Below are positions 16,207-25,737 of a DNA stretch of 64,000 bases, one piece after another. The stretch lies in NCBI GenBank assembly GCA_039584685.1, contig JBDGXI010000002.1, positions 1-64,000 of the forward strand. The letters run 5' to 3'. The notes below the pieces were generated by a model. The model saw nothing but the letters and a program-made list of their open reading frames with translations. It was not told the origin of the DNA and searched no databases. Both the position numbers and the translations under genes were made by a program. Source of the stretch: Benthicola sp039584685 (GTDB taxonomy: Bacteria; Gemmatimonadota; Gemmatimonadetes; Palauibacterales; Palauibacteraceae). Within the stretch, counting starts at the first letter, position 1. Each line of letters opens with the position of its first letter.

Positions 16207-17319
16207 ATGATCGTGGGGGTTCCGAAGGAGATCAAATCGCACGAGAACCGCATCGCGGTGGTTCCCGGCGGAGTAGAGACATTGGTGGCCGAGGGGCATC
16301 AGGTGCTGGTCGAGAAGGGCGGCGGTCTCGGAAGCGGATTCGACGACGCCGCGTACGCTGCCGTCGGAGGCGAGATAGTGGCGGACGTGGACGACCTGTG
16401 GGCGCGCGCGGACATGATCGTCAAGGTCAAGGAACCGATTGCGCCGGAGTACGACAGGATTCGGGAGGGACAGGTCCTGTTCACGTATTTCCATTTCGCG
16501 GCGGATGAGACTCTTACTCGTACCATCCTGGAGCGGAAGTGCGTGGCCATCGCGTACGAGACGGTTCAGCTCGAAACCGGCGAGTTGCCGCTCCTGACGC
16601 CGATGTCGGAGGTCGCGGGCCGCATGGCGGTCCAGGAGGGCGCCAAGTACCTGGAGAAGAACCAGGGTGGCTGTGGAGTCCTCCTGGGTGGCGTCCCGGG
16701 AGTCCTGCCAGCCGAGGTCGTCATCCTCGGAGGGGGCGTCGTCGGCACGAACGCCGCGTGGATCGCCGCCGGGTTCGGGGCACACGTCACGATCCTCGAC
16801 CTCGACCTGGACCGCTTGCGCTACCTCGCCGACGTCATGCCCGCGAACGTGGACACGTTGTTTTACACTCGGCGCAATATCCTAGAGCAGATTGCGCGGG
16901 CGGACCTCCTCATCGGTGCCGTCCTCCTGCCGGGAGCGAAGGCGCCGAGCCTGGTCCTGAAGGACGACCTCAAGCTGATGAAAGATGGCTCTGTCATCGC
17001 CGACGTGGCGGTCGACCAGGGCGGCTGCGTGGAAACGGTCAAGCCCACCACGCACGATGACCCGATCTACGTAGTCGAGGGCGTGATCCACTATTGCGTA
17101 GCCAACATGCCGGGGGCCGTACCGAGGACCTCCACGCTGGCCCTGACGAATGCCACTTCGCCCTACATGATCGCGCTGGCGAACAAGGGCTGGGTCCGGG
17201 CGTGCCAGGACGATCCGTCCCTGGCGCTCGGCGTGAACGCCGTGGACGGGAAGCTCACCTACGCTGCAGTCGGTGAGGCGTTCGGCATCCCGAGCGTTCA
17301 CGTTTCGCAGGTGCTGTAG
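16207..17319 (+). CDS. ald: Alanine dehydrogenase
   Basis: A 370-residue NAD-dependent enzyme interconverting alanine with pyruvate and ammonium. Substrate-binding and catalytic residues are in place: Arg15 (HENRIAV), Lys75 (VKVKEP) and His96 (YFHFA); the Rossmann motif is ILGGGVVGTNAA, and ALTNATSPY is near the C-terminus. ATG at 16207 is preceded by AAAAAGGAG. It sits alone between the M16 peptidase and the rod-shape operon and is followed by a hairpin. Confidence 0.96.
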   Translation: MIVGVPKEIKSHENRIAVVPGGVETLVAEGHQVLVEKGGGLGSGFDDAAYAAVGGEIVADVDDLWARADMIVKVKEPIAPEYDRIREGQVLFTYFHFAADETLTRTILERKCVAIAYETVQLETGELPLLTPMSEVAGRMAVQEGAKYLEKNQGGCGVLLGGVPGVLPAEVVILGGGVVGTNAAWIAAGFGAHVTILDLDLDRLRYLADVMPANVDTLFYTRRNILEQIARADLLIGAVLLPGAKAPSLVLKDDLKLMKDGSVIADVAVDQGGCVETVKPTTHDDPIYVVEGVIHYCVANMPGAVPRTSTLALTNATSPYMIALANKGWVRACQDDPSLALGVNAVDGKLTYAAVGEAFGIPSVHVSQVL

Positions 17320-17339
17320 CCACGGAGCGGGTCCGGCTG

Positions 17340-17371
17340 GACTCCGCCTTTCGTCCGTTGGAGGCGGAGTC
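17340..17371 (+). terminator. Hairpin after ald, possible terminator without U-tract
   Basis: A perfect 10-bp stem, GACTCCGCCT (17340-17349) with AGGCGGAGTC (17362-17371), and a 12-base loop. No T-run follows, so termination is uncertain. Confidence 0.4.
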
Positions 17372-17468
17372 TACATTCCCGGATCGGTGGCCCGACCTTT
17401 GCACGTCTACCCGCGGAAATGAGGGCGTGTGCGCTCCAGTCTCTCGATGATCCTGAACGGAACAGGCG

Positions 17469-18503
17469 ATGTGGAAACGTCTTCTCAAAGGTAGCTTCCT
17501 ACCGATCAACGACGTGGGCGTCGATCTCGGCACTGCCAATACGCTGGTTTACGTGGCAGGCGAAGGGATCGTACTCAATGAGCCCTCGGTCGTGGCCGTC
17601 GAGAAGAGTACCGGCCGCATCATGGGGATCGGGCTCGAGGCGAAGCGCATGCTGGGTCGCACTCCGCACGGCGTAGAGGCAGTTCGCCCGCTGAAGGACG
17701 GCGTGATCGCGGACGTGGACATCACCGAGATCATGCTACGCTATTTCCTGAAGACCGTCACGGCGGACCGGGTGTTCAAGGTGCGGCCCCGCGTCGTGGT
17801 CGGGGTGCCGTCCGGGATCACGGAGCTGGAACGCCGGGCGGTTCGGTCCAGCGCGCATGCGGCGGGCGCGAAAGAGGTCTACATGGTGTCCGAACCGATG
17901 GCCGCGGCGATCGGTGTGGGGCTCCCCGTGGAGACTCCCACTGGCAACATGGTGATCGACGTGGGCGGCGGCACGACGGAGATCGCAGTCATCGCTCTCT
18001 CCGGCCTCGTCGCCGAGACGTCGATCCGTGTCGGCGGAGACGAGTTGGACGAGGCCATCGTGTCTTTCCTTCGCAAGAACTACAACCTGCTCATCGGCGA
18101 ACCCACGGCGGAGGCGATCAAGATCCAGATCGGCTCGGCCTATCCGACCGAGGAAGAGCGGGACATGAGCGTGAAGGGAAGAGACCTGGTCTCGGGCATT
18201 CCCAAGACTGTGCGCGTCAACTCGGCCGAGGTCCGCGAGTGCATGTTGGAGCCGATCCAGCAGATCGTGGGTGCGGTGCGCCGGGCTCTGGAGATCACCC
18301 CACCCGAGCTGGCGGCCGACATCGTGGATCGCGGCATCGTCATGACGGGCGGCGGATCTCTCATCCGTGGCCTCGACAAGCTCCTCCGCGAGGAGACGGG
18401 CCTTCCGATTCACGTCGACGAAGAACCTCTGACCTGCGTGGTGAGGGGAACGGGCCGAGTCCTGGACGACATCCCGCGCTATCGGAGCGTGCTTACCACC
18501 TGA
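17469..18503 (+). CDS. mreB: Rod shape-determining protein MreB
   Basis: A 344-residue actin homologue that organises lateral wall synthesis. Actin-fold phosphate motifs are clear: DLGTANTLVY, VIDVGGGTTEIAV and MTGGGSLIRGL, along with VGVPSGITELERRAV and the peptide EPMAAAIG. ATG at 17469 gives the typical MreB N-terminus (KRLLKGSFLPINDVGVDLG), which includes a short amphipathic region. First gene of mreB-mreC-mreD-mrdA-rodA, the standard elongasome operon. Confidence 0.97.
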   Translation: MWKRLLKGSFLPINDVGVDLGTANTLVYVAGEGIVLNEPSVVAVEKSTGRIMGIGLEAKRMLGRTPHGVEAVRPLKDGVIADVDITEIMLRYFLKTVTADRVFKVRPRVVVGVPSGITELERRAVRSSAHAAGAKEVYMVSEPMAAAIGVGLPVETPTGNMVIDVGGGTTEIAVIALSGLVAETSIRVGGDELDEAIVSFLRKNYNLLIGEPTAEAIKIQIGSAYPTEEERDMSVKGRDLVSGIPKTVRVNSAEVRECMLEPIQQIVGAVRRALEITPPELAADIVDRGIVMTGGGSLIRGLDKLLREETGLPIHVDEEPLTCVVRGTGRVLDDIPRYRSVLTT

Positions 18504-18510
18504 GGAGGCG

Positions 18511-19404
18511 TTGCGGAATATCAACGTCGGCCGGCCTGAGAACCAACGACGTGACCTGGTCATCGTCGCGGTTCTTCTGATTCTCTCCTGGTCCCTCGCG
18601 GGCTTGGATTCCTCACAGGCACTGGGTCTCACCCGGCTGCTTAGAAGCACGATTCTGGCGCCTTTCCTGGCGGCTGACGCCGCGTACGAAAGGCGCGCCT
18701 CGCTTGTCATCCGGGCGGCGCAGCTGGAGGCCGAACGGGATGCGCTATACGTCAGACTGCAGGTGGCCACTGATCTCGAGAGGGAGAATCGAGAGCTCCG
18801 GACTCAGTTGTCGCTTCCGGATCGGGGTCCGGGATCGTTCATCGTCGCGGAACTCGTTCCCGGCCGGCCGTTGATCGGAGACTCGCATACGTTCCTCCTG
18901 CGCGGCGAATCCCTGACGGGAATCCAGGTTCCGACCGGAGTCAGCGTTCCGCTGGGGATCGTGGGCGTCCTGCGCTCGACATCGGGAGGCACCGGGTTGG
19001 GCGAGTTCTGGACGCACCCGGACTTCAGGGTCAGCGTCCGGTCGGCGACGGGAGGTGCGACCGGCATCGTGAGGTCCGTCGTGGGGGAGGGTGGCGAGAC
19101 GCTGATGCTCGTGGAAGGGGTGCCCTACCAGGCACGAATGGCCGAGGGAGCGATCCTGGAAACGGCGGGCCTGGGAGGCGTGTTCCCGCCCGGGATTGTG
19201 GTCGGCACGGTGATCACCGAAGAGGATTCTCGGTCCGGCTGGTCCCACAGCTACCTGGTGGAGCCGGCCGTGCAACCGGGGGCGGTGCGGGCCGCGACTG
19301 CGTGGGATCGGTCGCAGGTCGAGCCGGTGCCTGCACTTCCCGATACATCAGCTCCGAGTCTGGACGGAGCTGAGTTGGAGGAGGCCGCGGGTGGCGAGCT
19401 CTAG
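18511..19404 (+). CDS. mreC: Rod shape-determining protein MreC
   Basis: A 297-residue bitopic membrane protein. One N-terminal membrane helix (LVIVAVLLILSWSLAG), a coiled coil (residues about 60-95) and a periplasmic beta-rich domain with the family segment GIVGVLRSTSGGTG and PPGIVVGTV. TTG at 18511 follows TGAGGAGGCG, 7 bases after mreB. MreC links MreB to PBP2/RodA in the periplasm. It overlaps mreD by 14 bases. The C-terminal 35 residues are Pro/Ala/Glu-rich. Confidence 0.92.
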   Translation: MRNINVGRPENQRRDLVIVAVLLILSWSLAGLDSSQALGLTRLLRSTILAPFLAADAAYERRASLVIRAAQLEAERDALYVRLQVATDLERENRELRTQLSLPDRGPGSFIVAELVPGRPLIGDSHTFLLRGESLTGIQVPTGVSVPLGIVGVLRSTSGGTGLGEFWTHPDFRVSVRSATGGATGIVRSVVGEGGETLMLVEGVPYQARMAEGAILETAGLGGVFPPGIVVGTVITEEDSRSGWSHSYLVEPAVQPGAVRAATAWDRSQVEPVPALPDTSAPSLDGAELEEAAGGEL

Positions 19405-19870
19405 ACGTGGTTGGAGCCCGGACGCCGTCGTCGTCGTGGCGCTCATCGTCCTGCACTTCACGCTGTACCGGTTCTTCGTCCAGTGGCCGGCATTGCCGAA
19501 TTTCATGATCGGAGGCCTGCTTCTCGCGGCTCTTCGCCTGCGCGCCGGATACGCCGCTTTCCTCGGCTTCAGCCTGGGCGTGCTCGAAGCGGCGATGGCG
19601 CTGGCGGGGTTGGGCACGATATCGATCGTTCTTACGGTCGTAGGCTACCTGGCCGCGCGGTCGCGCGACCTCTTGTTTGCCGATGCCCGGTACTACGTCT
19701 TCATCTATCTGTTCGTGGGTACGTGGGCCGCCGAGATGCTACTCATGCTGGCCATGCCCGGGGGACCGGGAGTCCTGGGTGGTTTCGTGCTGGCACCGAT
19801 TAGCGCCGTCGGTACGGCTGCCGTGTGCGGCGCGGCGGAGCGCGCGGCCGCGGCCCTGCGCCGACCGTGA
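19391..19870 (+). CDS. mreD: Rod shape-determining protein MreD
   Basis: A 159-residue integral membrane protein with about five hydrophobic helices and the size and position of MreD. Similarity of this family is weak, so the call rests on topology plus order (mreC before, mrdA after). GTG at 19391 overlaps mreC by 14 bases. The C-terminus is Ala/Arg-rich. Confidence 0.85.
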   Translation: MASSRRGWSPDAVVVVALIVLHFTLYRFFVQWPALPNFMIGGLLLAALRLRAGYAAFLGFSLGVLEAAMALAGLGTISIVLTVVGYLAARSRDLLFADARYYVFIYLFVGTWAAEMLLMLAMPGGPGVLGGFVLAPISAVGTAAVCGAAERAAAALRRP

Positions 19871-19877
19871 TCGACCG

Positions 19878-21731
19878 ATGACCGGAGGGGAAGCCGTTCG
19901 GCTGAGTCGAGTGCGACGCGCGCGCGCCGCCGCGGCACTTCTGATCGTCGTGATCCTGATCCTGGCTGCCGCCTTCTTCCGTCTGCAGGTACTCGGAGGA
20001 GGCTCCTACGAACTGCAGTCCCGAAACAACCGACTACGACCGATTCCCATACCGGCAGCCAGGGGAGCGATATACGACCGGCACGGGGAGCTCCTCGCGG
20101 AGAGCATTCCGGGATACTCGCTGTCCCTTCTGTCTTCGCCGCCCGATTCCGCCCGGGCCACCCTGGAGCGACTGTCTCCGTATCTGGGCCTCGATTCGAT
20201 CGGTATCGACAAGATCCTCGAGCGCCGTCGCCGCAACCCGCAGCTCCCGGTGCTGGTGCGGGACGACCTGAGTTTCGATCAGGTGGCGGCCGTGGAGGAG
20301 CGGCGCCCCGAGTTTCGCCTGGTCGTGATCGAGACACATCCCCGGCGCCGCTATCCGGCGGGACCCGTGGTGGCCCATGTGATCGGCTATGTGGGCGAGA
20401 TAAGCGAGGCGGAACTCGACAGCGATGAGTTCGTCGAATACGAGGCCGCCCGCATCGTCGGCAAGGAGGGAATCGAACGGTCGTACGAGTCCGTGCTGGC
20501 CGGAGCCGCCGGGACCCGGTACGTAGAGGTCAACGCGCGCGGTTCCATCGTGCGTGACTTTCCCTCGGAGCTCGAGCGCTCCGCCCAGCCGGGGACGGAC
20601 CTGACGTTGACGCTGGATCTGGCCCTGCAGCAATTCGCCGATTCGATCTTCCCGCAGGGTGATCGAGGCGCAGTCGTGGCGCTGGACCCGCGAAACGGAG
20701 AGGTCCTCGTTCTTTCCAGCCAGCCGAGCTTCGATCCGAACCTGTTCGTCGGAGGGATCAGCGAGCTCGACTGGGCGTCGATTCGGGATGACCCGGGGCA
20801 ACCGATCCTCAATCGGGCCGCGGCCGCGCTGTATCCACCGGGCTCGACATGGAAGCTCGTGCTCGCGACTCTGGCGATGCGTGGGGGCTCGGTGGACATC
20901 GATACGTACATGCCCACGTCGTGCCGGGGCGCCCTTCAGTACGGCAACAGGGCTTTCCGATGCTGGAGGCCGGAAGGTCACGGGCCTCTCGACCTATCCG
21001 GAGCGATCAAGGAGAGCTGCAACGTCTTCTTCTACCAGGTGGGCCTTCGCGTGGGGCTCGATCCCATCCTCGAGGGAGTGAACGGACTCGGCTTCAACCA
21101 GGCCACCGGGCTGGATATTCCGGGTGAAATTTCAGGCCGATTCCCTCCGTCCCGGGATTGGTACGACCAGAGATTCGGGAGAAGGGGTTGGACGGAGTCG
21201 GTGATCTTGAACCTGTCGATCGGACAGGGCGAGACCGAGCAGTCGCTCCTGCGCATGGCACAGTTCTATTCGGCGCTCGCCACCGGTCAATCGCCGGTCG
21301 TGCCGCACCTTCTGCGATCCGAGGTCCTGGAGCGTGTGCGCGAGAACTGGACGCTGGACCTGCCGGAGGCGCGAAGACAGGGGCTCGTAGGGGCGCTCAC
21401 GCGGGTGGTCAACGAGCCGGGAGGGACCGCGTACTGGCACAGACCGCGCGAGTGGACCCTGGCGGGCAAGACGGGCACGGCCCAGAACCCACACGGCGAG
21501 CCGCACTCGTGGTTCGTCGGATTCGCCCCGGTGGAGGATCCCCGCATCGTGATAGCGGCCATCGTGGAAAACGGGCATCCCGACGACCGGACATCGCGTG
21601 CGGTGCCGCTAGCTTCGGAGATCGTGTCTCGGTATCTGAGGAGTGAAGGGGTCCCGCCCGACCGGCCGCTGGAGGGGCAGGCCCAGATGCCGCCTGCCGG
21701 TGTTGCAGGCACCGCGGGGGGCACCCGATGA
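19878..21731 (+). CDS. mrdA: Penicillin-binding protein 2 (elongasome transpeptidase)
   Basis: A 617-residue bitopic protein that cross-links peptidoglycan during elongation. One N-terminal membrane helix (residues about 18-36), a PBP dimerisation domain starting with IPAARGAIYDRHGELLA, then the transpeptidase domain with Ser323-x-x-Lys326 (GSTWK), Ser380-x-Asn382 (SCN) and Lys531-Thr-Gly (KTGTAQ). ATG at 19878 is chosen, 7 bases after mreD. The stop overlaps the rodA start as ATGA. A Pro/Ala/Gly-rich tail of about 25 residues follows the domain. Confidence 0.95.
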   Translation: MTGGEAVRLSRVRRARAAAALLIVVILILAAAFFRLQVLGGGSYELQSRNNRLRPIPIPAARGAIYDRHGELLAESIPGYSLSLLSSPPDSARATLERLSPYLGLDSIGIDKILERRRRNPQLPVLVRDDLSFDQVAAVEERRPEFRLVVIETHPRRRYPAGPVVAHVIGYVGEISEAELDSDEFVEYEAARIVGKEGIERSYESVLAGAAGTRYVEVNARGSIVRDFPSELERSAQPGTDLTLTLDLALQQFADSIFPQGDRGAVVALDPRNGEVLVLSSQPSFDPNLFVGGISELDWASIRDDPGQPILNRAAAALYPPGSTWKLVLATLAMRGGSVDIDTYMPTSCRGALQYGNRAFRCWRPEGHGPLDLSGAIKESCNVFFYQVGLRVGLDPILEGVNGLGFNQATGLDIPGEISGRFPPSRDWYDQRFGRRGWTESVILNLSIGQGETEQSLLRMAQFYSALATGQSPVVPHLLRSEVLERVRENWTLDLPEARRQGLVGALTRVVNEPGGTAYWHRPREWTLAGKTGTAQNPHGEPHSWFVGFAPVEDPRIVIAAIVENGHPDDRTSRAVPLASEIVSRYLRSEGVPPDRPLEGQAQMPPAGVAGTAGGTR

Positions 21732-22951
21732 GGCGGGATCGGGGATCCACTCTGATTGGACTGGGCGACCCGGTGTTGCTCGGCTCGGGTCTGATCCTCG
21801 CCGCTCTCGGCATCGGGATGATCTGGTCGGCGGGCCAGGTGGACCTGCCGTCACTGGTGACGGGGGCGTGGACCCGCCAGCTCGTGTGGCTGTGCCTTTC
21901 GCTCCTCGCTTTCGCCATCGTGATCAGGGTGCCGATGCGCTGGCTGGAGTGGGCCACTCCCTGGGTGTATGCGTTTTCGATCATCCTCCTGCTGGCCGTG
22001 CTGGCCGTGGGCAGCGGACCAAACACCCGCAGCTGGCTTCGCATTGCGGGCTTCTCGTTCCAGCCGGCCGAGCTGGCGAAGCTGGCGACGATTCTGCTGC
22101 TCGCGAGGTTGCTGGGATCACGCAAGGAGCCGCAGACGAGACTGTTCGATCTCTGGAAGCCGGTTCTAGCGGTCGTCGCGCCGTTCATCTTGGTCATGGC
22201 ACAGCCGGACCTCGGGAGCGCCCTGATCTTCGTAGTGATTCTGGTGGCAGCCCTGTTCTGGGCGGGCATCCCGCTGTTCACCATCTTCATGCTGGTCAGT
22301 CCTGGAGTGAGCCTCGTCCTCGGCTTTTCGGCCGCCGTGTGGGGCGTCTGGTTCGTGATCGTGATGGCGGGGCTTTACCTGCGTGGCCCATTCATGGCTG
22401 AAGCCGTTGCCGTAGCACTGGCGAACCTCGCCGCCGGGGCGCTTGCCACTCCGCTGTGGAATCGGCTCGCCCCGTATCAGCAGCGTCGGCTGCTGGTCTT
22501 CCTCGATCCGGAGGTCGACCCGCGAGGCGCGGGCTGGCACCTCATCCAGTCGAAGGTCGCGATCGGCTCGGGTGGCGTGACGGGACAGGGATTCGGGCAG
22601 GGGCCGCAGAAGCGGCTGGCCTTTCTCCCCGAGCAGCACACCGACTTCATCTTTTCGGTGGTCGGCGAGGAGCTGGGCCTGATCGGGGTGTTCGCATTCC
22701 TGGCTCTTCTTGCCTGGTTCCTCAGGCGAGTGCTGAGAGTCGCCGCAGAGTCGACCCAGGGATTTGGAAGCCTGGTCGTGTTCTGTTTCTTCGCCGTCTG
22801 GTTTGCTCACCTCGGGATCAACGTGGGAATGACCGTGGGCCTGATGCCCGTGACGGGCCTGCCTCTTCCGTTCATCAGCTACGGTGGATCGTTTCTTCTG
22901 ACGACCTTCGTGGGCCTGGCGCTCGTGTGCCGCGTGGCATATGAGACCTGA
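21728..22951 (+). CDS. rodA: Peptidoglycan glycosyltransferase RodA
   Basis: A 407-residue SEDS polytopic membrane protein, the glycan-chain polymerase partner of PBP2. Hallmarks: the WLRIAGFSFQPAELAKLA segment, MAQPDLGSAL, SGGVTGQGFGQGPQKRLAFLP and QHTDFIFSVVGEELG, and the C-terminal GLPLPFISYGGS. ATG at 21728 overlaps the mrdA stop by 4 bases, so the two products are probably made in fixed ratio. It ends the elongasome operon. Confidence 0.96.
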   Translation: MRRDRGSTLIGLGDPVLLGSGLILAALGIGMIWSAGQVDLPSLVTGAWTRQLVWLCLSLLAFAIVIRVPMRWLEWATPWVYAFSIILLLAVLAVGSGPNTRSWLRIAGFSFQPAELAKLATILLLARLLGSRKEPQTRLFDLWKPVLAVVAPFILVMAQPDLGSALIFVVILVAALFWAGIPLFTIFMLVSPGVSLVLGFSAAVWGVWFVIVMAGLYLRGPFMAEAVAVALANLAAGALATPLWNRLAPYQQRRLLVFLDPEVDPRGAGWHLIQSKVAIGSGGVTGQGFGQGPQKRLAFLPEQHTDFIFSVVGEELGLIGVFAFLALLAWFLRRVLRVAAESTQGFGSLVVFCFFAVWFAHLGINVGMTVGLMPVTGLPLPFISYGGSFLLTTFVGLALVCRVAYET

Positions 22952-23042
22952 CGATCTGGAGAGCGCTGCCGGCCAGGGGTCGCCGTGGCTGCGGCTCCGG
23001 TTATATTCCTGCTCGCCTGTGTAACGGTTAGAGCGAGGACGA

Positions 23043-23876
23043 ATGGCCTGGTTCCGGAAGGAAAAGCAGAAGCTCGTCGCCCAAAAGCGGGAACTCGCAG
23101 CCGACGTATGGGAGAAGTGCGACGGCTGCGGAGAGGCGCTGTACACGCGCCGACTCGAGGAGAACCACCGCGTGTGCCCGGAATGTGGTCACCATTTCCG
23201 CATCTCGGCGCCGCAGTATGCGGACCTCCTGTTCGACGACGGACTTGCGGAGGAGTTCGACGCGGACCTTCGGTCAGCCGATCCCCTGGGGTTCGTCGAC
23301 TCCAAGCCATACCGCGTCCGGATCGAAGAGGCTGAACAGAAAGTCGGGAGGTATGATGCAGTCCTGACCGGGGCCGGGCGCATCGAGGGCCGAGACGTGT
23401 GTGCTGGGATCATGGACTTCGGGTTCATCGGGGGCTCGATGGGGTCCGTGGTCGGAGAGAAGATCGCGCGCATGGTCGAGCGGGGGGTCGAGCGGTCGAG
23501 TCCCGTGCTCATCGTGTCGGCCTCGGGTGGGGCGAGGATGCAGGAGGGCATCTTCTCGCTCATGCAGCTCGCCAAGACGTCCGCGGCACTCCAGCGTCTC
23601 GCAGCGGCCGGCCTCCCATACATCAGCATTCTCACCCACCCGACGACCGGGGGAGTCACTGCGAGCTTCGCCATGCTGGGCGACGTGAACCTGGCGGAGC
23701 CGGATGCCTTGATCGGTTTCGCGGGGCCTCGGGTGATCAAGGAAACGATCCGGCAGGATCTTCCCGATGGATTCCAACGGTCAGAGTTTCTGCGCGACCA
23801 CGGAATGGTGGATCGGATTGTGCCGCGCGGAGAGATGCGCGACACCGTCGCGCTGCTCCTCCACCACATGAGCTGA
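23043..23876 (+). CDS. accD: Acetyl-CoA carboxylase carboxyltransferase subunit beta
   Basis: A 277-residue subunit that moves carboxyl from biotin to acetyl-CoA to make malonyl-CoA. The N-terminal zinc ribbon has Cys26, Cys29, Cys45 and Cys48; the crotonase-like domain shows GGSMGSVVGEKI, SASGGARMQEG and the oxyanion-region THPTTGGVTASFA. ATG at 23043 with the AC-GA rich leader. The alpha subunit gene accA is not in the window. Followed 43 bases later by folC, the usual accD-folC pairing. Confidence 0.96.
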   Translation: MAWFRKEKQKLVAQKRELAADVWEKCDGCGEALYTRRLEENHRVCPECGHHFRISAPQYADLLFDDGLAEEFDADLRSADPLGFVDSKPYRVRIEEAEQKVGRYDAVLTGAGRIEGRDVCAGIMDFGFIGGSMGSVVGEKIARMVERGVERSSPVLIVSASGGARMQEGIFSLMQLAKTSAALQRLAAAGLPYISILTHPTTGGVTASFAMLGDVNLAEPDALIGFAGPRVIKETIRQDLPDGFQRSEFLRDHGMVDRIVPRGEMRDTVALLLHHMS

Positions 23877-23919
23877 GCGGGCCGGGATCCTCACCGGCTG
23901 CGCCTTCCTGGACCCACCG

Positions 23920-25197
23920 TTGTCGGCCCTGAGTCGTCTGCTGAATCGGCGTCCGGTCCACCGGATCCGCTGGGGTCTTGAGCGGACGAGGGCGATGCTC
24001 GACACTCTTGGCGATCCCCATCTGGGTCCGGAATACGTTCACATAGGTGGTACGAATGGTAAGGGGTCTACGGCCATGCTCGCCGAGGCGGCGCTGCGCC
24101 GGAGCGGCAGAGTCACCGGCCTGTACACGTCTCCACACCTGTGTGAATTCTCCGAGCGCATCCGCATCTGCGGGGTGCCTGCCGATGCGAGTCTCCTGGA
24201 AGAATGTGCGCAGGCCGTTCTCCCCGCGGCGGAGAGAGAGGACGCCACGTTCTTCGAATCGGCCACGGTGCTCGCCTTCGAGGCGTTCCGACGCGCCGGA
24301 TGCGAGACAGTGGTCTTGGAGGTAGGTCTCGGCGGCCGGCTGGACGCCACCAACGTGGTGCAACCGGGCGTGGCGGTGATCACGTCGGTGGATATGGATC
24401 ACTCGGACTACCTGGGCGACACGCTCGCGCAGATCGCGCTGGAGAAGGCCGGCATACTGAAGGCTGGAGTACCTGCCGTCGTGGGGCCACTGAAACGGGA
24501 ACCGACCGAGATCGTCCGAGCGCGAGCTGCGGAGTTGGGAGCGCCGCTGGACGAATTCGGGCGCGACCTGGCCGTCGAGCACGTTTCAGTCGGAGTGGAC
24601 GGTACCCGCTTCCGATACCTGTCCGACGGGTGGGCGGACGGGTTGCAGGTGCGCACCCGCCTGGTCGGTCAGCATCAGGCCCGGAACGCGGCCCTCGCCA
24701 TACGATCGCTCGAGAGGTTCGACTGCGGCTTGTCGCGAGACGACGTCGCGTCGGGTATGAGCGCCGCGCATCTGCCTGGCCGTTTCGAGACCTTGACCCG
24801 GCGGGGCCGGTCATGGGTACTCGACATCGCGCACAACCCTGCCGCGATACGGGTTCTTGCCGATCTGGTAGACGCATTGCCCCTGCCTCGCCCCGTGGTC
24901 TTTCTGGTGGGGATACTGGGAGACAAGCCGTGGGCCGCGATGCTCGACCCCTTGCTGGCCGCGGGGTCCGGCGTCGTTCTCACGGTCGCGCCATCGTCTC
25001 CTGAGGAGCGGCGCTGGAAGTTGGAGGATGTAGTGAGAATGACGGCCGGAATGGCTGCGGAGGGCGAGTCCGATTTCGCACGCGCGATGACGCGAGCAAG
25101 GGAACTCGCAAGTGAAGGGACGGTAATCGTGACCGGGTCCGCGCACACCGTCGGAGACGCCCGGAGCCTCATACTGATAGATGCTGACGAATCCTGA
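23920..25197 (+). CDS. folC: Folylpolyglutamate synthase / dihydrofolate synthase
   Basis: A 425-residue Mur-ligase-family enzyme that adds glutamate to (dihydro)folate. The ATP loop is GGTNGKGST, followed by TGLYTSPHL, EVGLGGRLDATN and DHSDYLG, and the C-terminal domain has DIAHNPAAI. TTG at 23920 is the only reasonable start. It sits directly behind accD and 14 bases before the bacilliredoxin gene, with which it may be co-transcribed. Confidence 0.94.
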   Translation: MSALSRLLNRRPVHRIRWGLERTRAMLDTLGDPHLGPEYVHIGGTNGKGSTAMLAEAALRRSGRVTGLYTSPHLCEFSERIRICGVPADASLLEECAQAVLPAAEREDATFFESATVLAFEAFRRAGCETVVLEVGLGGRLDATNVVQPGVAVITSVDMDHSDYLGDTLAQIALEKAGILKAGVPAVVGPLKREPTEIVRARAAELGAPLDEFGRDLAVEHVSVGVDGTRFRYLSDGWADGLQVRTRLVGQHQARNAALAIRSLERFDCGLSRDDVASGMSAAHLPGRFETLTRRGRSWVLDIAHNPAAIRVLADLVDALPLPRPVVFLVGILGDKPWAAMLDPLLAAGSGVVLTVAPSSPEERRWKLEDVVRMTAGMAAEGESDFARAMTRARELASEGTVIVTGSAHTVGDARSLILIDADES

Positions 25198-25211
25198 ACT
25201 GGAGTGAGTCC

Positions 25212-25637
25212 ATGAGATACGATCCGGAAGCCGTACGGCCAATGCGGGACGAGCTGGTCCGCCTGGGGGCCGAAGAGCTCAGCACGGCCGCTGACGTCGA
25301 TCGAGTGCTGGGTACCGGAGATGGCACGACTCTGCTGGTCATCAACTCGATCTGCGGCTGTGCGGCAGCCAATGCCAGACCCGCCGTGGCCATCGCCACC
25401 GGGCACGACGTGCAGCCGGACCGGATCGCCACCGTGTTCGCCGGGCAGGACGTGGACGCGACGGAGCGTGCCAGGGCATACATGGACGGATTCCGCCCTT
25501 CGAGTCCTTCGCTCGCCCTGTTCCAGAACGGGAAGCACGTGTTCATGCTCGAGCGCCATCAGATAGAGGGGCGCGACGCGAGCGACATCGCTGGAGACCT
25601 CAGGGAAGCTTACGACCGGTTCTGCCAGGTCGGCTGA
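25212..25637 (+). CDS. Bacilliredoxin (BrxA/BrxB, YphP/YqiW family)
   Basis: A 141-residue thioredoxin-fold protein. The CGC active-site motif (Cys48-Gly49-Cys50, in NSICGCAAANARPA) is diagnostic of this family; Firmicute members remove bacillithiol from S-bacillithiolated proteins. It also keeps the typical RPSSPSLALFQNGK and ERHQIEGR stretches. ATG at 25212 follows GGAGTGAGTCC. Its presence suggests that the organism may make bacillithiol or a similar thiol; no bsh genes are in the window. Confidence 0.88.
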   Translation: MRYDPEAVRPMRDELVRLGAEELSTAADVDRVLGTGDGTTLLVINSICGCAAANARPAVAIATGHDVQPDRIATVFAGQDVDATERARAYMDGFRPSSPSLALFQNGKHVFMLERHQIEGRDASDIAGDLREAYDRFCQVG

Positions 25638-25665
25638 AACTCGCCAGTCCTGGCGCGATGAGACG

Positions 25666-25700
25666 GAGAGCGCCGACCACGGAGGCCGGCGCTTTCTGTT
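25666..25700 (+). terminator. Intrinsic terminator before hisS
   Basis: Stem of about 10 bp (25666-25675 with 25687-25696, core AGCGCCG/CGGCGCT, one G-U pair) with an 11-base loop and a short T-rich tail (TTTCTGTT). It ends the accD-folC-bacilliredoxin unit. Confidence 0.55.
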
Positions 25701-25737
25701 GCCGCTCGCCAGAGGCGCCGCATACATTGGCGACGTC

